From Plicaturopsis crispa FD-325 SS-3 (taxonomy: Eukaryota; Basidiomycota; Agaricomycetes; Amylocorticiales; Amylocorticiaceae), in contig KN832558.1 in the NCBI GenBank assembly GCA_000827205.1, positions 717,231 through 781,230 on the forward strand: a DNA stretch of 64,000 nucleotides. The letters are read 5' to 3'. Below, one piece after another: positions 11,412-23,973 of this stretch (position 1 is the first letter of the stretch; every line of letters starts with the position of its first letter). Below the pieces are notes generated by a model, which worked only from the letters and a program-made list of their open reading frames with translations, did not search any database and was not told where the DNA came from. The position numbers and the translations under genes were made by a program.

Positions 11412-13513
11412 ATGTCCTTCTTCACTCGCAAGTCCTCGAAAAACGGGCAGGCGCAAAATGGCACCAACACGATTCGCAGCCGGCCGTCGCTACCGGAGCT
11501 GCATTCGCAGGGCATACCATGGCCAGACAGCCTCGTAGACGTCTCGTCCATACACGAGTCGCCGAACGGCGCACCAGCCCGCGGGGCTGCCATATCCTAT
11601 GTCAAGGGGCCCAATATTCCGTTCCACAAACCGTTCCGGACGCCGTCTACCTCCGAGGGGAAGACCGAGGGGGGCCCTATCTCCTCTCTGTATATGTCGC
11701 ACCCACCGTCGTCCTTCGCAAATGGCAAGCCCTCTGGGCGATTGGTGGGCCGGGCTAGCCAACGCAGAGCGCGCCACCCACCCACATTCAATCTTATGGT
11801 GCGTCTGCGCGACATATTCAATTGAGGCGGCGTGTAATAAAGGGGGCATAGGTTGCAGGCGGTAAGAACACCGGAAAGACGTCTCTGCTTCGCCTACTTC
11901 TCGAGACCGCGGATATATCGCCCACAGCGACGCTAGACCAGCAGGCAGCGGTCGAGCGGTTCATGAAAGGGAGAGCCAAGGTCACCAAGACGATACAGGC
12001 GGCGTGTATCGAGATATGCGAGTCGCGGTTTGATCGCGTGCTTTTCTCGGTTATCGACACGCCGGGAATCGACTTTGTTGAGGGACGCGAGTTGAAGCTC
12101 GAGCGTCAGGTGTCTACCATTATGAAATACTTGGACGCGCAGTTCTACGACACGATGAGCGAGGTCAGCGTCTTGGAGTTTCATGCGAGAGTAGTATTGA
12201 CATGTTTATGGTAGGAATCTAAAGTTGTCCGCGAAAATAAAGGCGACCAGCATATTCATTTGTGAGTGCCCATAGTTGGTTCATTGCCTCGTAAATCAAT
12301 GCAGAGCGCATTTCTCAGATGCATATATATGATTGACCCTTCCTCAATAATGTCGGCGGGCACGAGAAAAGCCCAGTCGTCGTTTCCTTCAAAGACGCGC
12401 TCAGAGACCACGCTATCGTATCCTCCGCCCGACCTCGTCCCCGACTCCGCCTCCATTAACTCTGAGGACGAGGAGTCGGATCGACTGACTATGTCACCCG
12501 CCGAAATCAGAGTCATTCGTCGGCTCTCTACGCGTGCCAATGTATTGCCCGTCATCGCACTCGCGGACTCATTGACGGACGACAAGCTTGCCGCGGTAAA
12601 GGAAGCCGTGCGCAGAGATCTCGCTGCCGAGGGCCTCGATTTTGGTGTTTTCAGCCCACCCAAGCCGGATACCGATGGAAAAGTCGCCAAGAAGTACCCT
12701 GGGAACGGCCTGCGGTTCGCGCCCGACGAAACAAAAGGCGAGGAGGCAGCTAACGCGGGTGACGGCGACGAAGACGAGGAACGCCCCTCGCGGCCCGTCA
12801 TCAAATTACGCCCCACCCGGCATGCTAGTGCGCGGCTCTCCCGGTCGCGCTCGCGGCGCTCCCTCAAGGACGTGGCAGCGGAGGAGCTCCCGGACAATGA
12901 CCGGGACAGCATCGCGAACGTGCGCTTCTCTGCGCACCTCGTTGCGAAAACGGATCTTGACTCCCTGCTCCCTTTCGCACTCATCGCGCCGGAAGACGTT
13001 CGCCAGCGGCGGAAGATGAGGCCGCCGCGGCCTGCGTCTGCGATTAGCAACATCTCGTCCCCAGTGGCCACCACTGAGAGCCACGCGGACTTCTCCACCA
13101 TCGCATCACCGACTAGTCCCACAGGCACTTCCATTCGAAATTTGGCATACCTCCAGGGTCCGCCGGATGATCTGAAAGGTGTCTTCACCCGGAAATTCCG
13201 GTGGGGGACTATCGACGTTCTCGATCCTCAGCACTGTGACTTTGCAGCTCTCCGAACGACTGTCTTTTCCACTCATATAAAGGTCAGTCGCGTCTATAGC
13301 TCTTCTTTGTTCGCAATTTGTTTGACTGATCATCTTCAAGGCGCTCAAAATGCATACAAAAGAAGTGTTGTACGAGAAATACAGGACAGAAAAACTCCTC
13401 GCAAGGCGTGCGACACAGCACATCACAGACGATCAGGCGAAGAGGCTCTTGGAAGGTGCGCCCCTTCCGTCAGCTATTCTGATTGCTTACTAGCTCATCA
13501 TGGGAATCGCTGA
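11412..13513 (+). CDS. Septin-like GTPase, tandem paralogue
   Basis: Exons 11412..11798, 11852..12163, 12215..12261, 12319..13282, 13341..13455 and 13494..13513 give 614 aa. The P-loop GGKNTGKTS (132-140), DTPGIDF switch II, and the element KFRWGTIDVLDPQHCDFAALR mark the septin family. The G4 position reads ALAD, so the guanine-specifying Lys of AKAD is missing. It shares with the upstream gene the order of motifs, the RRLS.RANVLPV..AD segment and an identical 47-nt exon just before the CIY strand, so the two arose by tandem duplication. It has an acidic/basic insert around 12700-12900 and ends after a basic helix with no zinc cluster. The last exon is only 20 nt, so the exact C-terminus is the weakest part of the model. 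Confidence 0.82.
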
Positions 13514-13973
13514 GCAGAGCTCGGCCTTTGATTTTTCTTTCGATATTAACATACCCACCGACATGTTTCTGTCGGTTATACCTCCCGGGTGCTTTGTTCC
13601 GTGGATGTGTACGCCTCTCGTTTTGTTTGCTGCTTCATCTCTGCTTGTGTCTTATCTGTTTTTATATCTGTCGGATGCTGTGGGAAGGAAGGAAAATGTC
13701 TGCCGGAATTTTTATGTTACTATTTCATTGGCTGGAATATCAGGCTGATTGGCTGAACTCTCTTTTCATACGACGCACTTTTGAACTCAAGACATCCCAG
13801 TCAGTCGCACATTCATCATGCATCATGAGGCTTCAAATTCAAAAGTACAAAAGCTCGAAGTGATGTCCCAGGGCCCCAGTTTTACGACTACAAGTCACTA
13901 CATCACACAAATATCCTAACACATACCTCTGGCGCCATTTTTCCTTAATACATTCCCCAGTAACGTTACACAC
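13514..13973. other. Convergent intergenic region
   Basis: 460 bases between the 3' ends of the septin-like gene and the chorismate mutase gene. T-rich around 13620-13700. No gene recognised. Confidence 0.4.
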
Positions 13974-15071
13974 TCACTTCTTCGCCAATTCCTCAATCTC
14001 TTCCTTCGACAAGCCATCCAGCCTGCACAAGAGATAGTCCACCTACAACTCGTGAGCACCAGTACCCTAAGCATACAACAAACAAGCACACCTCGATATC
14101 CTTGGTGAGAGGGATGATAAAACTTTCGTACAAGTCCACGACGCCATCGACGTCGATCTTCCCGGTGCCGTTGTCTAGGATCGCACCGTCTGGCGCGAAG
14201 TCCTGCGCGTAGGTGAGCGCCTTCTTGCGCAGCCGCTGCAGCAACCTGCGCTCCACCTCGGGCTTGGTGATCAGCGCCTCCAGCGCCTCCCGGTTCGGGT
14301 TCAGGATATGCGGGATGAAATCCGACGGCTTGTCTATGAACTTCGACTCCGAGACGAATTTCCCTGTCGCACGAAACGAGTAAAAACCAGGGTAATATAG
14401 GAGAGTGCAAGAGGGGGCCCACCGTAGTGAACGCGCTTGCTGATGGACTGGAGGACCTCGACGTCGATCGTGGTAGCACTGCCGTAATTGCCGTCATCCT
14501 CCGACTCCGCATCACCCACGGCGCCGTTCGCGCGTTTTATGGCCGCGAGCGCGGTCGTGGCCTGGCGGGTGATGCGCGGCACAATCGTGCGCGTGTAGAA
14601 TTCTAGGATAGACGCGTTTTTGTTTACTTTGTTAGGGTAAAGGATTGAGGGAAATTGTAGCGGCCGAAGGACAGGCTGTGGCAAATCCGAAGAGAATGGA
14701 TATTCATCTGGGCTGCAATCGCTGTAGCGTCAGCGACCGTGTGTTTGAAGGAAAATGGCGACAGACCTGGTGTACCGGCGTGCCTTTGCTGCACATAGTT
14801 TCAGCATTCAGTCTGCATGGATCGAGCATGACCTGAAGTAGTTCGTACCGTGAAAGGTCTCGGTTTCCTTCAAGAACCATTCGAGCCAACTGCCAGAGAA
14901 GCCGAGCTCATTCAGCTCCTCGAACGCACCGCGCTGGTAGATCTTGGGATTGTGTGCGAACTGGGCGCGCTCGATGAGGGAGAAGATAATGGTGTCCTCG
15001 AGTCGATTCAAGACGGAGCGGATTCTGTCCAAGGACAGAGGGTCCCCCGTGAGCATGAAATTTTGCTGCAT
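13974..15071 (-). CDS. ARO7: Chorismate mutase
   Basis: Converts chorismate to prephenate, the first committed step to phenylalanine and tyrosine. Exons (minus): 15071..14849, 14788..14767, 14712..14423, 14363..14092 and 14042..13974, giving 291 aa. It matches fungal AroQ-type enzymes throughout: [25 protein letters not shown], the RRYTSPDEYPF segment, the regulatory-loop counterpart [23 protein letters not shown], the K/R-rich [16 protein letters not shown] helix, and the end [19 protein letters not shown]. Exon 2 is 22 nt. Compared with the yeast enzyme there is an extra stretch, [23 protein letters not shown], in the middle (shown here as positions about 14480-14550). Allosteric control by Trp and Tyr is usual for the family but cannot be read from sequence alone. 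Confidence 0.95.
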
Positions 15072-16340
15072 TTTTTGCGTTACGGCGTTGACGACGGGGA
15101 AAAGGTGAAGACGAGTGGGCGTCCAAGTCTAAGTTACTGTGAGAGACTGGCCGTATAAATATTTATGCAGGAGAGCGGCAGTGCAATAAACGTTCTTCGT
15201 TCCGCCGACGCTGTACACGATCATACCGCTTTATATTTACCTTCATCAGCTCGACGTCGACGTGAGATGATATCAAGCAGCCTTGTCCCAACTGGATGCT
15301 TTCCTTCACACAGAATGCAGCGATTTCAATACCAGCAGGACAAGAAACTGAAGCTTCGAGGGAAAGAGAATTGCTGAACTTCGCCTCACCACCGTCTCTG
15401 TCGGATAACGATTCATCCAGCACAGCATCTCTGGGACCATCTGCCTGCGATTCCTTCTCATCCAGTGCTGCGAATCCAAACAGGAACCACTGCATAGCAA
15501 AACTCACTCGTGTACTTATAATTACCGGAATCACGACGCGTCGCAGCGCGACTGCCATCGCGTCTAGTCGCACAGACTCGTTTTGCTGCATGCCGGAAAC
15601 ATGCGCTCAATCAAGCATATGGTCAGTGATGTCTAGTATCAAGAGACTGCCAAACGCCTGGATAGCTTTCTGTGCTAGTTGCTGAGACTATTCTTATAGA
15701 TCCCAATATGCCATTTTCCTGGTTGGCTGTGGTTCTTCGAGCACGGTATGTCTATGTACCAACCTCCAAAGGGTGTTTAAAACCACCCGCGACTGACCAG
15801 ATTATTGCGCGCTCGTTTTTCAAGTAGTCAGTGGCAAGCGCCCCTCAAGTCTTGCGTCCAGTGGAAGCAACTTCCCGGGACCCTGGGAGCCGCCCTGGAG
15901 TCGAAGTCACCAGAGGGGGCCAACTAAGCGTGCACCGACTCGGAAAGCCTATACCATCCAATCATCGTGAATCCTACCCCTCCGAGCCGGACGCCACCAC
16001 CTTAAAGTGAGTCAGTTCTCCACCGAAGTTCCCTCGACTGCCCTTTTGGTGCTGGCGTAGAGTTCTATCCAAGGTTCCACTCGAATGGAAGGGTATTATC
16101 GCTCTGCCGAGGCTTCCCCCGCCATCTCCCGAGGGAGAGACCCTGGCAGATTATTGGCTAGGGCTGTGGTACTCTCACACATCTCCTCTGGTGGAGGGGA
16201 GGATGATGCAAACGCATACGCATATCCTGGTGTACAATGTTCCGGGTCTCCAGGTATCATGTGGCCTCGGAATATGCATATAAGGTCTGCGATAGGCTCT
16301 CCAATGGCGTTTTCGAGCTACCCAGGTCACTCTTTCTAAC
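15072..16340. other. Divergent promoter region between ARO7 and THI4
   Basis: 1.27 kb without a convincing gene. The minus-strand frame at 15163-15591 matches nothing known and lacks family features. I looked for a thiamine pyrophosphate riboswitch in the THI4 leader and did not find its conserved core. Confidence 0.5.
16279..16284 (+). promoter_or_regulatory. TATA-like box upstream of THI4
   Basis: TATAAG lies about 60 bases before the THI4 start codon, a plausible distance for a strongly induced gene with a short leader. Inference from position only. Confidence 0.4.
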
Positions 16341-17607
<1,267 letters not shown>

Positions 17608-17924
17608 AGCGACAGCTGAAGCTCACCGGAGAAATGTTGTATAACGCATGTACTTGTACGGTAGTATTCGAATGCCATTTTGTTCATATGACTTCAAAGA
17701 CACAACGATGGCGTCGAACACATCCCAGAGCTCATTTCAAGCAAGTTCTTGTGTCTGAGGAGGTTGAGTGTTATAGGATCTTGATTCCACGTGGGGTCGG
17801 TCGGACGCGCAGGAACGCGCGTCTCGATCTCTTGATCATGCACTTTCGCCACCGACTGTCAGAATCCTAGCATTCAACGCACAAGTCCATTGTTTCTGCT
17901 ATATCTATATTACCAAACGTCGCC

Positions 17925-18737
17925 ATGGGATTTACCCTTCCCTCACCTACCAGTCCAGCAGAACAAGCACGCGCCCTGATAGCCCGCAAAGAGGCTGCAG
18001 AAGCCGAGCTGGATGCCCACTTCACCGTCCTACGTGCAAACAATGTTACGTTACGCTCTCCTTTGGTAGATAGCGAGGGCTTTCCCCGAGACGACATCGA
18101 TATATACGCCGTACGGGGAGCGAGAGTACGCATAATCGAACTTCGAAATGATCTTGAAGCACTCACCGTCGAGATCGGACGCGCTCTCGAGAACATCTAC
18201 AACCCCGCATTGGTTGCGGGTGCTGCATCCACAAGTAGTGACAGTCCTGTCGGTGCACCTCCTACTGTGGAGGGTGAACCCGAGGGCGACCTGAAGCCTT
18301 TCGCCAAGGTCAACGGTGTAGCTCCTGGCAGTCCGGCTGCAGATGCTGTATGTGGCCCCCGATCTGTAGCTTTAAAACGCCTCGTTTGACAGGGATTTGT
18401 ATACAGGGCCTGCAGAGGGAAGACCTTGTCTTGAAATTTGGCCATTTGACGAGCACCTCGTTTTCGGCATCTGCCCTACAGCCTCTTGCTGAACTCGTGA
18501 ACGGAAGCGAGAATGTAAGTCATGCTCGGTTTCAGTATCATACCTCATGCTAATGATGTACCTAGCGCCCACTACCAATCAAAGTGCTCAGAACAGACCA
18601 AATCGTAACACTCAGACTCACGCCCAAAACTTGGGGTGGCCGTGGAATGTTAGGGTCAGTCTTGGACATGTACCGTGGAACTCAAGCGATTCTGACCATA
18701 GCCTAGGTGCCATATTGTCCCGTATTCCCCCCCTTGA
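17925..18737 (+). CDS. NAS2: 26S proteasome regulatory-particle assembly chaperone (PSMD9/Nas2)
   Basis: Assists assembly of the proteasome base by binding the C-terminus of an ATPase subunit. Exons 17925..18347, 18407..18514, 18566..18654 and 18707..18737 give 216 aa, typical for the family. The N-terminal half is a helical hairpin (LIARKEAAEAELDAHFTVL ... LVDSEGFPRDDIDIYAVRGARVRIIELRNDL), the Nas2 N-terminal domain. The C-terminal half is a PDZ-like fold: FAKVNGVAPGSPAADAGLQREDLVLKFGHLT ... LRLTPKTWGGRGMLGCHIVP. A Ser/Pro/Glu-rich linker joins them. The final exon has only 31 nt and ends in YSPP before the stop. Nothing unusual in context. Confidence 0.92.
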
Positions 18738-18834
18738 ATATGTTGTAAAAATGGTTAAATTGTTGTACTAATACGGAACACGCCAATGCAGCAATAGCAT
18801 ATGTGTAGCACTACAATGCCCCTCATCTTCATGC

Positions 18835-21155
18835 TCATAACTTCGCTCTCGCTGACGAGCCGTACACAATTTCGGAATTTGCCACCAACCGTTCACTTTC
18901 CTCACTCGCCCTGCTTCGCTTGACATCTGCGACCGCTTCGGCAAAGCCTCCCTCCATCACCCATCGCCTGAACACCTCGACGTCCATCGCTCGTTCAAGT
19001 TCCCCGTTCGTGTACGACCAAACGGCGTGTTCGAGGAGATACAGACTGGACGCCACATAGGAGACCAGCATTATGGCGGGTCGGGGAAGCAGTGCAGGCA
19101 TGGGTGCCGCGAATACTGTGGTTATATCGTCCAAACCTCCACGCAAAGCCTGCAACGCATCGCCGTTCTTGTTTTGCAGCTCTTCTGGACACGACGCTAC
19201 TATGCCTCTCCCCCACTAGATTGGAATGTGAGTGAGATTGTTAAAGGCAAGGGCGAGCTGACGGGATAGGTACGCACGGCGAGGAATGCTTTTATGGTAG
19301 CTGGATCCCTTACAGCCCTGACGAGGTCCAACGAGAGCACGGTCGTTGTCCCTTCCCATATTTTTTCAACGAGACCATCGCGGATAGACCTGCATAACAT
19401 ATCAGCGAATGTGGGTCCGGTTCGACGGAAGGTCCCGCATCACCTCCCAATGCCGTTCTCTTCCATGTAACCCTGGCCTCCAAGAAGTGTCATCGCCTCC
19501 TCCATGGCAGGGCATGCTTTCTCGGATGTGAACGCTTTCACTATCGGGGTCAGCATTCTCAGCCGATGCTGTTCTTCCGTAGACGCTACGCCACACTCGG
19601 ACTTTCCGAGCAAAAGCACAACCCCGAATGTTAGGTGCGTGAGCGCTCTGTAGACAAGGTTGACAGACGCTAGTTGGGCGACGTGCAGCGGGGTGTCCCG
19701 GAGCAGCTGCTGCCCGCCGCGGATACTGCGCACGTTCGCATATGCCGTGGCGATGGCAAGGCATTTGCGTAAATTGCCGATGGACGAGGTGGCGGCGTAA
19801 ACACGGGTGATATTGAGCACAGGCGTGATGCTCTTTACGCCGTTGTTGAGCGCGCCGATGAGGTACGCCTCCGTCCCGCTCAGCGAGAGTTCCGCGGTAG
19901 GAAGGGCATGCGTGCCGATCTTGTTCTTTAGCCTGTGGACGAAAATGCCGTTGCTAATGGATGGTGGGGTAGGATCGGAGGGACTGCGGAGGAGGGGGCG
20001 ACGGAGAGGAACGAGGAATAGCGAAAGGCCGCGCGAACCATCCTGCGCAGAGCCGGTACGCGCGAGCGCGAGCGAGACATCGCTATCTGTCGCGCTCGAG
20101 AACCATTTAAAGCCGTCGAGTGTGTATTGCGGCCCAAAATTATTGTTGAGATTCACGGAGGCGGCAGTCGTTTCGGTCTGTGAAACATCTGAACCACCAG
20201 GCCGCTTTTTGCAGATCAGACTGGCAGAAAGCACGTGTACTCCCGCATGCACCTACCTCCGTCATCCACTGTCCCGAGGTAAAAGCAATGGTGGGATCGC
20301 GACTTTAAGCCAGCTGTCTGCAAGCGGGCACAATGCAGGATTATGTTCAAGTTACTTACCTGATAAGACGCGGAAGAATATGGCGCTTCATTTCCGACGT
20401 TCCTAATAGCTCAAGAACTGGGGCATACGATTGTCAATGATATCTATGATGCTAGTTAACAATTGAACATACCTCTGGCGCAGCCGTCGGTCATGGAGAT
20501 AGGACACAAAGTCTAGAGAGTCAATAAGATTCTTCATACGTCCACTTACGAATTGCAAGGCAGTGAACGAACCGTCTGACAGTCACCCTCCAGGAGAACA
20601 GCTTTGGCGAAGCTGTATACCCGACTATATTCCCCGTACTTGCGCTCGTAGGCGATTCCAGGAATGCCTTCACGCTGCGCGATGGCCTTGAGGTTCCGCC
20701 ATCCCTCAGAGGTTTGGAGGCCGTCAATCCGTGCTCCCCATTGGTTATACTGCACAAGTTTTGGTGGCTCGGCACGGTCTGCAAGCGCACGGATTGCTAG
20801 AGCGACATAAGAGATCGTAGCCATTAGATTAGACAATTGGCAATTATATGCACGTACATGTTACGACTTCGTTTCCAAACTTCTCGAGGTCCGGTTCGAT
20901 CTCTGAGCGTATGCTGTCCAACGCTGTATCAGCAACCTCGAGCGTGCTGAGAGCTAAAAGCCGTGGCAGTAGCTCACCTTGATGGCAATAATCTTTTCAG
21001 AAGGCTGGGTAATACAGGATCTGCCGTGAAGGCGTTGCCTTCAACGAAAGGGACCTGTCAACATTTAGATCATTTAAGTAGGTATGACGCATGCAGAGGC
21101 AAGTAAACCGTGTAAGCAGGTAACGCACTGGCTGGAAACCTTCCTCTGCGCGCAT
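18835..21155 (-). CDS. AidB-like acyl-CoA dehydrogenase
   Basis: FAD-dependent acyl-CoA dehydrogenase superfamily, AidB-like branch. Exons (minus): 21155..21129, 21054..20978, 20946..20858, 20796..20573, 20512..20473, 20417..20360, 20302..20257, 20204..19444, 19389..19278 and 19215..18835; 604 aa. Characteristic segments: EGFQPVPFVEGNAF, PPKLVQYNQWG, CPISMTDGCARVLELLGTSEMKRHILPRLISRDP, TSGQWMTERPGGSDVS, DGFKWFSSATDSD, LLGGQGYMEENGIGR and LVEKIWEGTTTVLSLDLVRA. AidB proteins are linked to alkylation stress in bacteria; the fungal role is not established, so I leave the substrate open. The model needs a GTTCGT donor at 20572, chosen because only it joins the two conserved blocks in frame. Short exons 5-7 (40-58 nt) are phase-consistent but individually less certain. 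Confidence 0.9.
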
Positions 21156-21646
21156 GTTAAAGTGTATGTGGGATGGTGGATGTCGGAAGAGGGGTATGGG
21201 ATCCTTCTCGTACGGTGCTACGCAGGTGCACTGCTACGCCTCGGAGGGGGCCACGGCGTCAACTAAAGTCGCTGGATGATATAATGGTCATCTGCCACCG
21301 GTCCTCGCGGTCCTCGGTAACCGGTCCCAACGAACGCACCTGTCAAGAGGTGCACAGCGCTAACCACATGATGCAGCTAAAGGTATTAATTGATGAGAAC
21401 AGGTCAGGGTTAGAACGGAGTGCAGATGCGTCTGGCAGTACTCACAGAACTAATGCATAATGCTACAGTGACTGGGCACTACCGCGACCGGGTCAATGTG
21501 AATGCCAGATTTTCAACTTGAAGGACATTCAGAGGATCTAGTCAGATTCGACTGAGGCTGGGTACCTCTAGATCTGCTGTCGTGTCTACAGACTTACTAA
21601 ATCGTATGCTATGTGCGTGTGGAGCACCAGCCTGTGGAAAGAATAA
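21156..21646. other. Intergenic
   Basis: 491 bases between the acyl-CoA dehydrogenase start and the end of the F-box gene, both on the minus strand. No gene or repeat recognised. Confidence 0.4.
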
Positions 21647-23349
21647 CTAGTCTGCATCGTCCTCTTCAGAGTCTTCGCGGCCACTTCCATGCAACCCTGT
21701 TTTGACACCCAAAAGCCCTTTCACATCATCCCAGAATGCGAACATGGACCAAGTTCTAGGCTCCCACACGTCGACCAACCGGTATCGAAAAGATCGCATC
21801 TGCCGCACATTCGGACAGACTACGGTCAAGAATATCGCAACCGCGTCGCATGTAGTTGTGTCGATAGCGACTTGCCCAACCTGCAGTACAGCGAGTGTCC
21901 TGTTTGGTACGAGGCGGTCTGCCGATGCAATCACTGACATGATGCCGTCATTCGTGAAGGGAATGGGTACGCGGAAGGACCTGAGATTCTGACAGCGGCA
22001 GACCAGGGCGGCAAAACCAACGGCCGTAGCGTTATTAGACAAGCAGTGCCCGTAAACATACAGCTCCCGTATGCGCGGTCAGGATCGCGACATCTCTCCC
22101 AACATGGTGTCGTCGAGGTGCAGATCACCCATTCCAACGGGGGAGAGTTTGACAGTTTCTAGGGCATGGAATGACAGGAGTGGTTCAAGAACGTCCCTCG
22201 GTGATGGCCCTTCGGTTCTTTGTGCAGTGTCTTCGTTGAAGTAATGACCGAGACGAATATCAACAGTAGTGAGATGCATAAGGTCTAAACATTCTAGGAG
22301 TGCCTGGCTGAACTCCCGGCAGCGCGCCATTGAGTCGGAATCGGGAGATAACTCGTGTACATCATCTGGATCGTCTCGAGTGGAATATGATGAGGGAGGC
22401 GCCTGAGGAACGTCAACAAAGTCTCCAGGGAGCTCGACGCAAGGCGGAGGATGCGAAGCGCTGGGAAGACAAATGACGTGCTTTGAGGCGGCAAGTCAAC
22501 GAGTTCGACTGAGCAGAGTGAGAGTGTACGGAGCCTCGGCAGGGTAGCAATGTGGGAAATACCCTGCGAATTGAGTGCAACGACCTCGAGTTGGCGAATC
22601 ATATTCCAGCCCTCAACTACAGCCGACAGAACAGGAACCTCCGCGCGTTCGATCCAGCTGCTGTTTGCTGCGAGCTTGAAGATCTCAAGCAAAGGGCAAA
22701 CATCACGAATCGCTGCAACCAGGGAGGGGACCGCGCTTCCTCTCTGCATGCGGTGCTTCAACACGCACGATGTTATGCTTGGGCTTAGTAGCATCGTTTG
22801 GATATACGGGATGCAGTCATCCGACAGCTGCGCATCCGCGACGACGAGCTTCTGTAGCTTTGGGAACAGCGGAAGCATGGGCGCTGACGCAAGGAATTTT
22901 AAGAGGTGCGCGGCGTTCATGGAATCCAGCTTGGCCCAGGGCATCTTGCGCTCATCCTGGAAATCAAGCACCCGAACACGTTTGGCATACAACTGGAGTC
23001 TCGCCCAATCACTTGCATGGAGAGGCCGCTTTATGTTCTGTGTTCGGGGTCGTAAGTATCGAGTACCACGAAGAAATGACGCGTAGACATATGTGCGCAC
23101 CAGTTCCTTGCCTACTGGCCCATTACTGCATAACGAGTCCCCTCCTATGAATTCGCATACGTCCTCCGGAAGGCACATGATAATTTGTGCCATGGACGTT
23201 TGGTATTGCCATAGCTCGTCGAGAGCGGGGTCGCGGAACAACCGACAGGTGGCGGCGAGGCTGGCGAGTGTCCCGTAGCCGCCGTATGCATAAGTGTCCG
23301 CGAGAACGCGTCGTAGGATCTCATCTACCGACAAACAATGAGGTATCAT
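21647..23349 (-). pseudogene. F-box/leucine-rich-repeat-like gene with in-frame nonsense codon
   Basis: Start at 23349; exon 1 is 23349..22361, followed by a 53-nt intron (22360-22308), and the second exon starts at 22307. The N-terminus, LSVDEILRRVLADTY ... LASLAATCRLFRDPALDELWQ, is an F-box-like motif. Leucine-rich repeats follow (for example LPRLRTLSLCSVELVDLP). At 22081-22079 the frame reads TGA in the context MSRS*PRIRELYVYG, where this repeat family normally has Trp (AWP..REL); TGG to TGA is one base. After it the same frame stays open to a stop at 21647, still reading as leucine-rich repeats and ending in an acidic tail. So either a nonsense allele or pseudogene encoding about 405 of about 549 residues, or a sequencing error. 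The first-exon start is the first ATG in the F-box frame. Confidence 0.7.
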
Positions 23350-23973
23350 TGCACTGCTAGTCAAGGTCAAAGTTCTGTAGTGAGCTCAGCAGCGAGGGGG
23401 TTGACTGACCGACGCCCTACTAGTCACTGCTGCGGATCTAGCAGTGGTAATGAAGACCTCCTGCTGTTCTTGCGAACCGGAGAATGAAACTCGGGTCCAA
23501 TTGGCAACTGGCGCAGTCCGCCATCTTGTAAGTATCGTCCTCAACACGCCGCATGATAGGGAAGGCTACCGCAGTACGTGCTAGCACCAAGTGCAGCATT
23601 AATGAAGAACTGTACACTCGAGCTCAAGTTCAAGTCGAGGTCGCAGATGGGTTGCAGATGGAAGCCAAGCAAGGCCGACAAAAAGTTGATTCAAGTGCCG
23701 GGGAAATGGCGAACCAAATCAAGTCGGCTTGCGATTTGTCTCCGTGGGTGACCCAGGGGTGACCTTGACGCCTTTTGCGCCCAACGCTCACCTCGAGTCC
23801 TACATATATTGCTGCGAAATAACGCACACACACTCAATCTTCTCGGTCGGTGCTCTGCGGCTTCTAGTACGCGACAATTGCGGCCATTGTATCCACTGAA
23901 ACGGTGATAGGTCAAGTAAAGCTCGCCTTCTCTGACAGGGTGCCACAATGCTCATACCGGAGTCACACAGAAT
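23350..23973. other. Divergent intergenic region between two F-box genes
   Basis: 624 bases upstream of both the minus-strand F-box gene and the plus-strand one. No coding or RNA feature recognised. Confidence 0.4.

Noticed and set aside
15163-15591. 142-codon minus-strand frame upstream of chorismate mutase
   Set aside because: Matches no family I know and has no supporting structure; left as intergenic.
15681-15710. CTGAGA motif upstream of THI4 as a thiamine pyrophosphate riboswitch
   Set aside because: The rest of the conserved core and pairing arms are absent, and it lies over 600 bases from the THI4 start.
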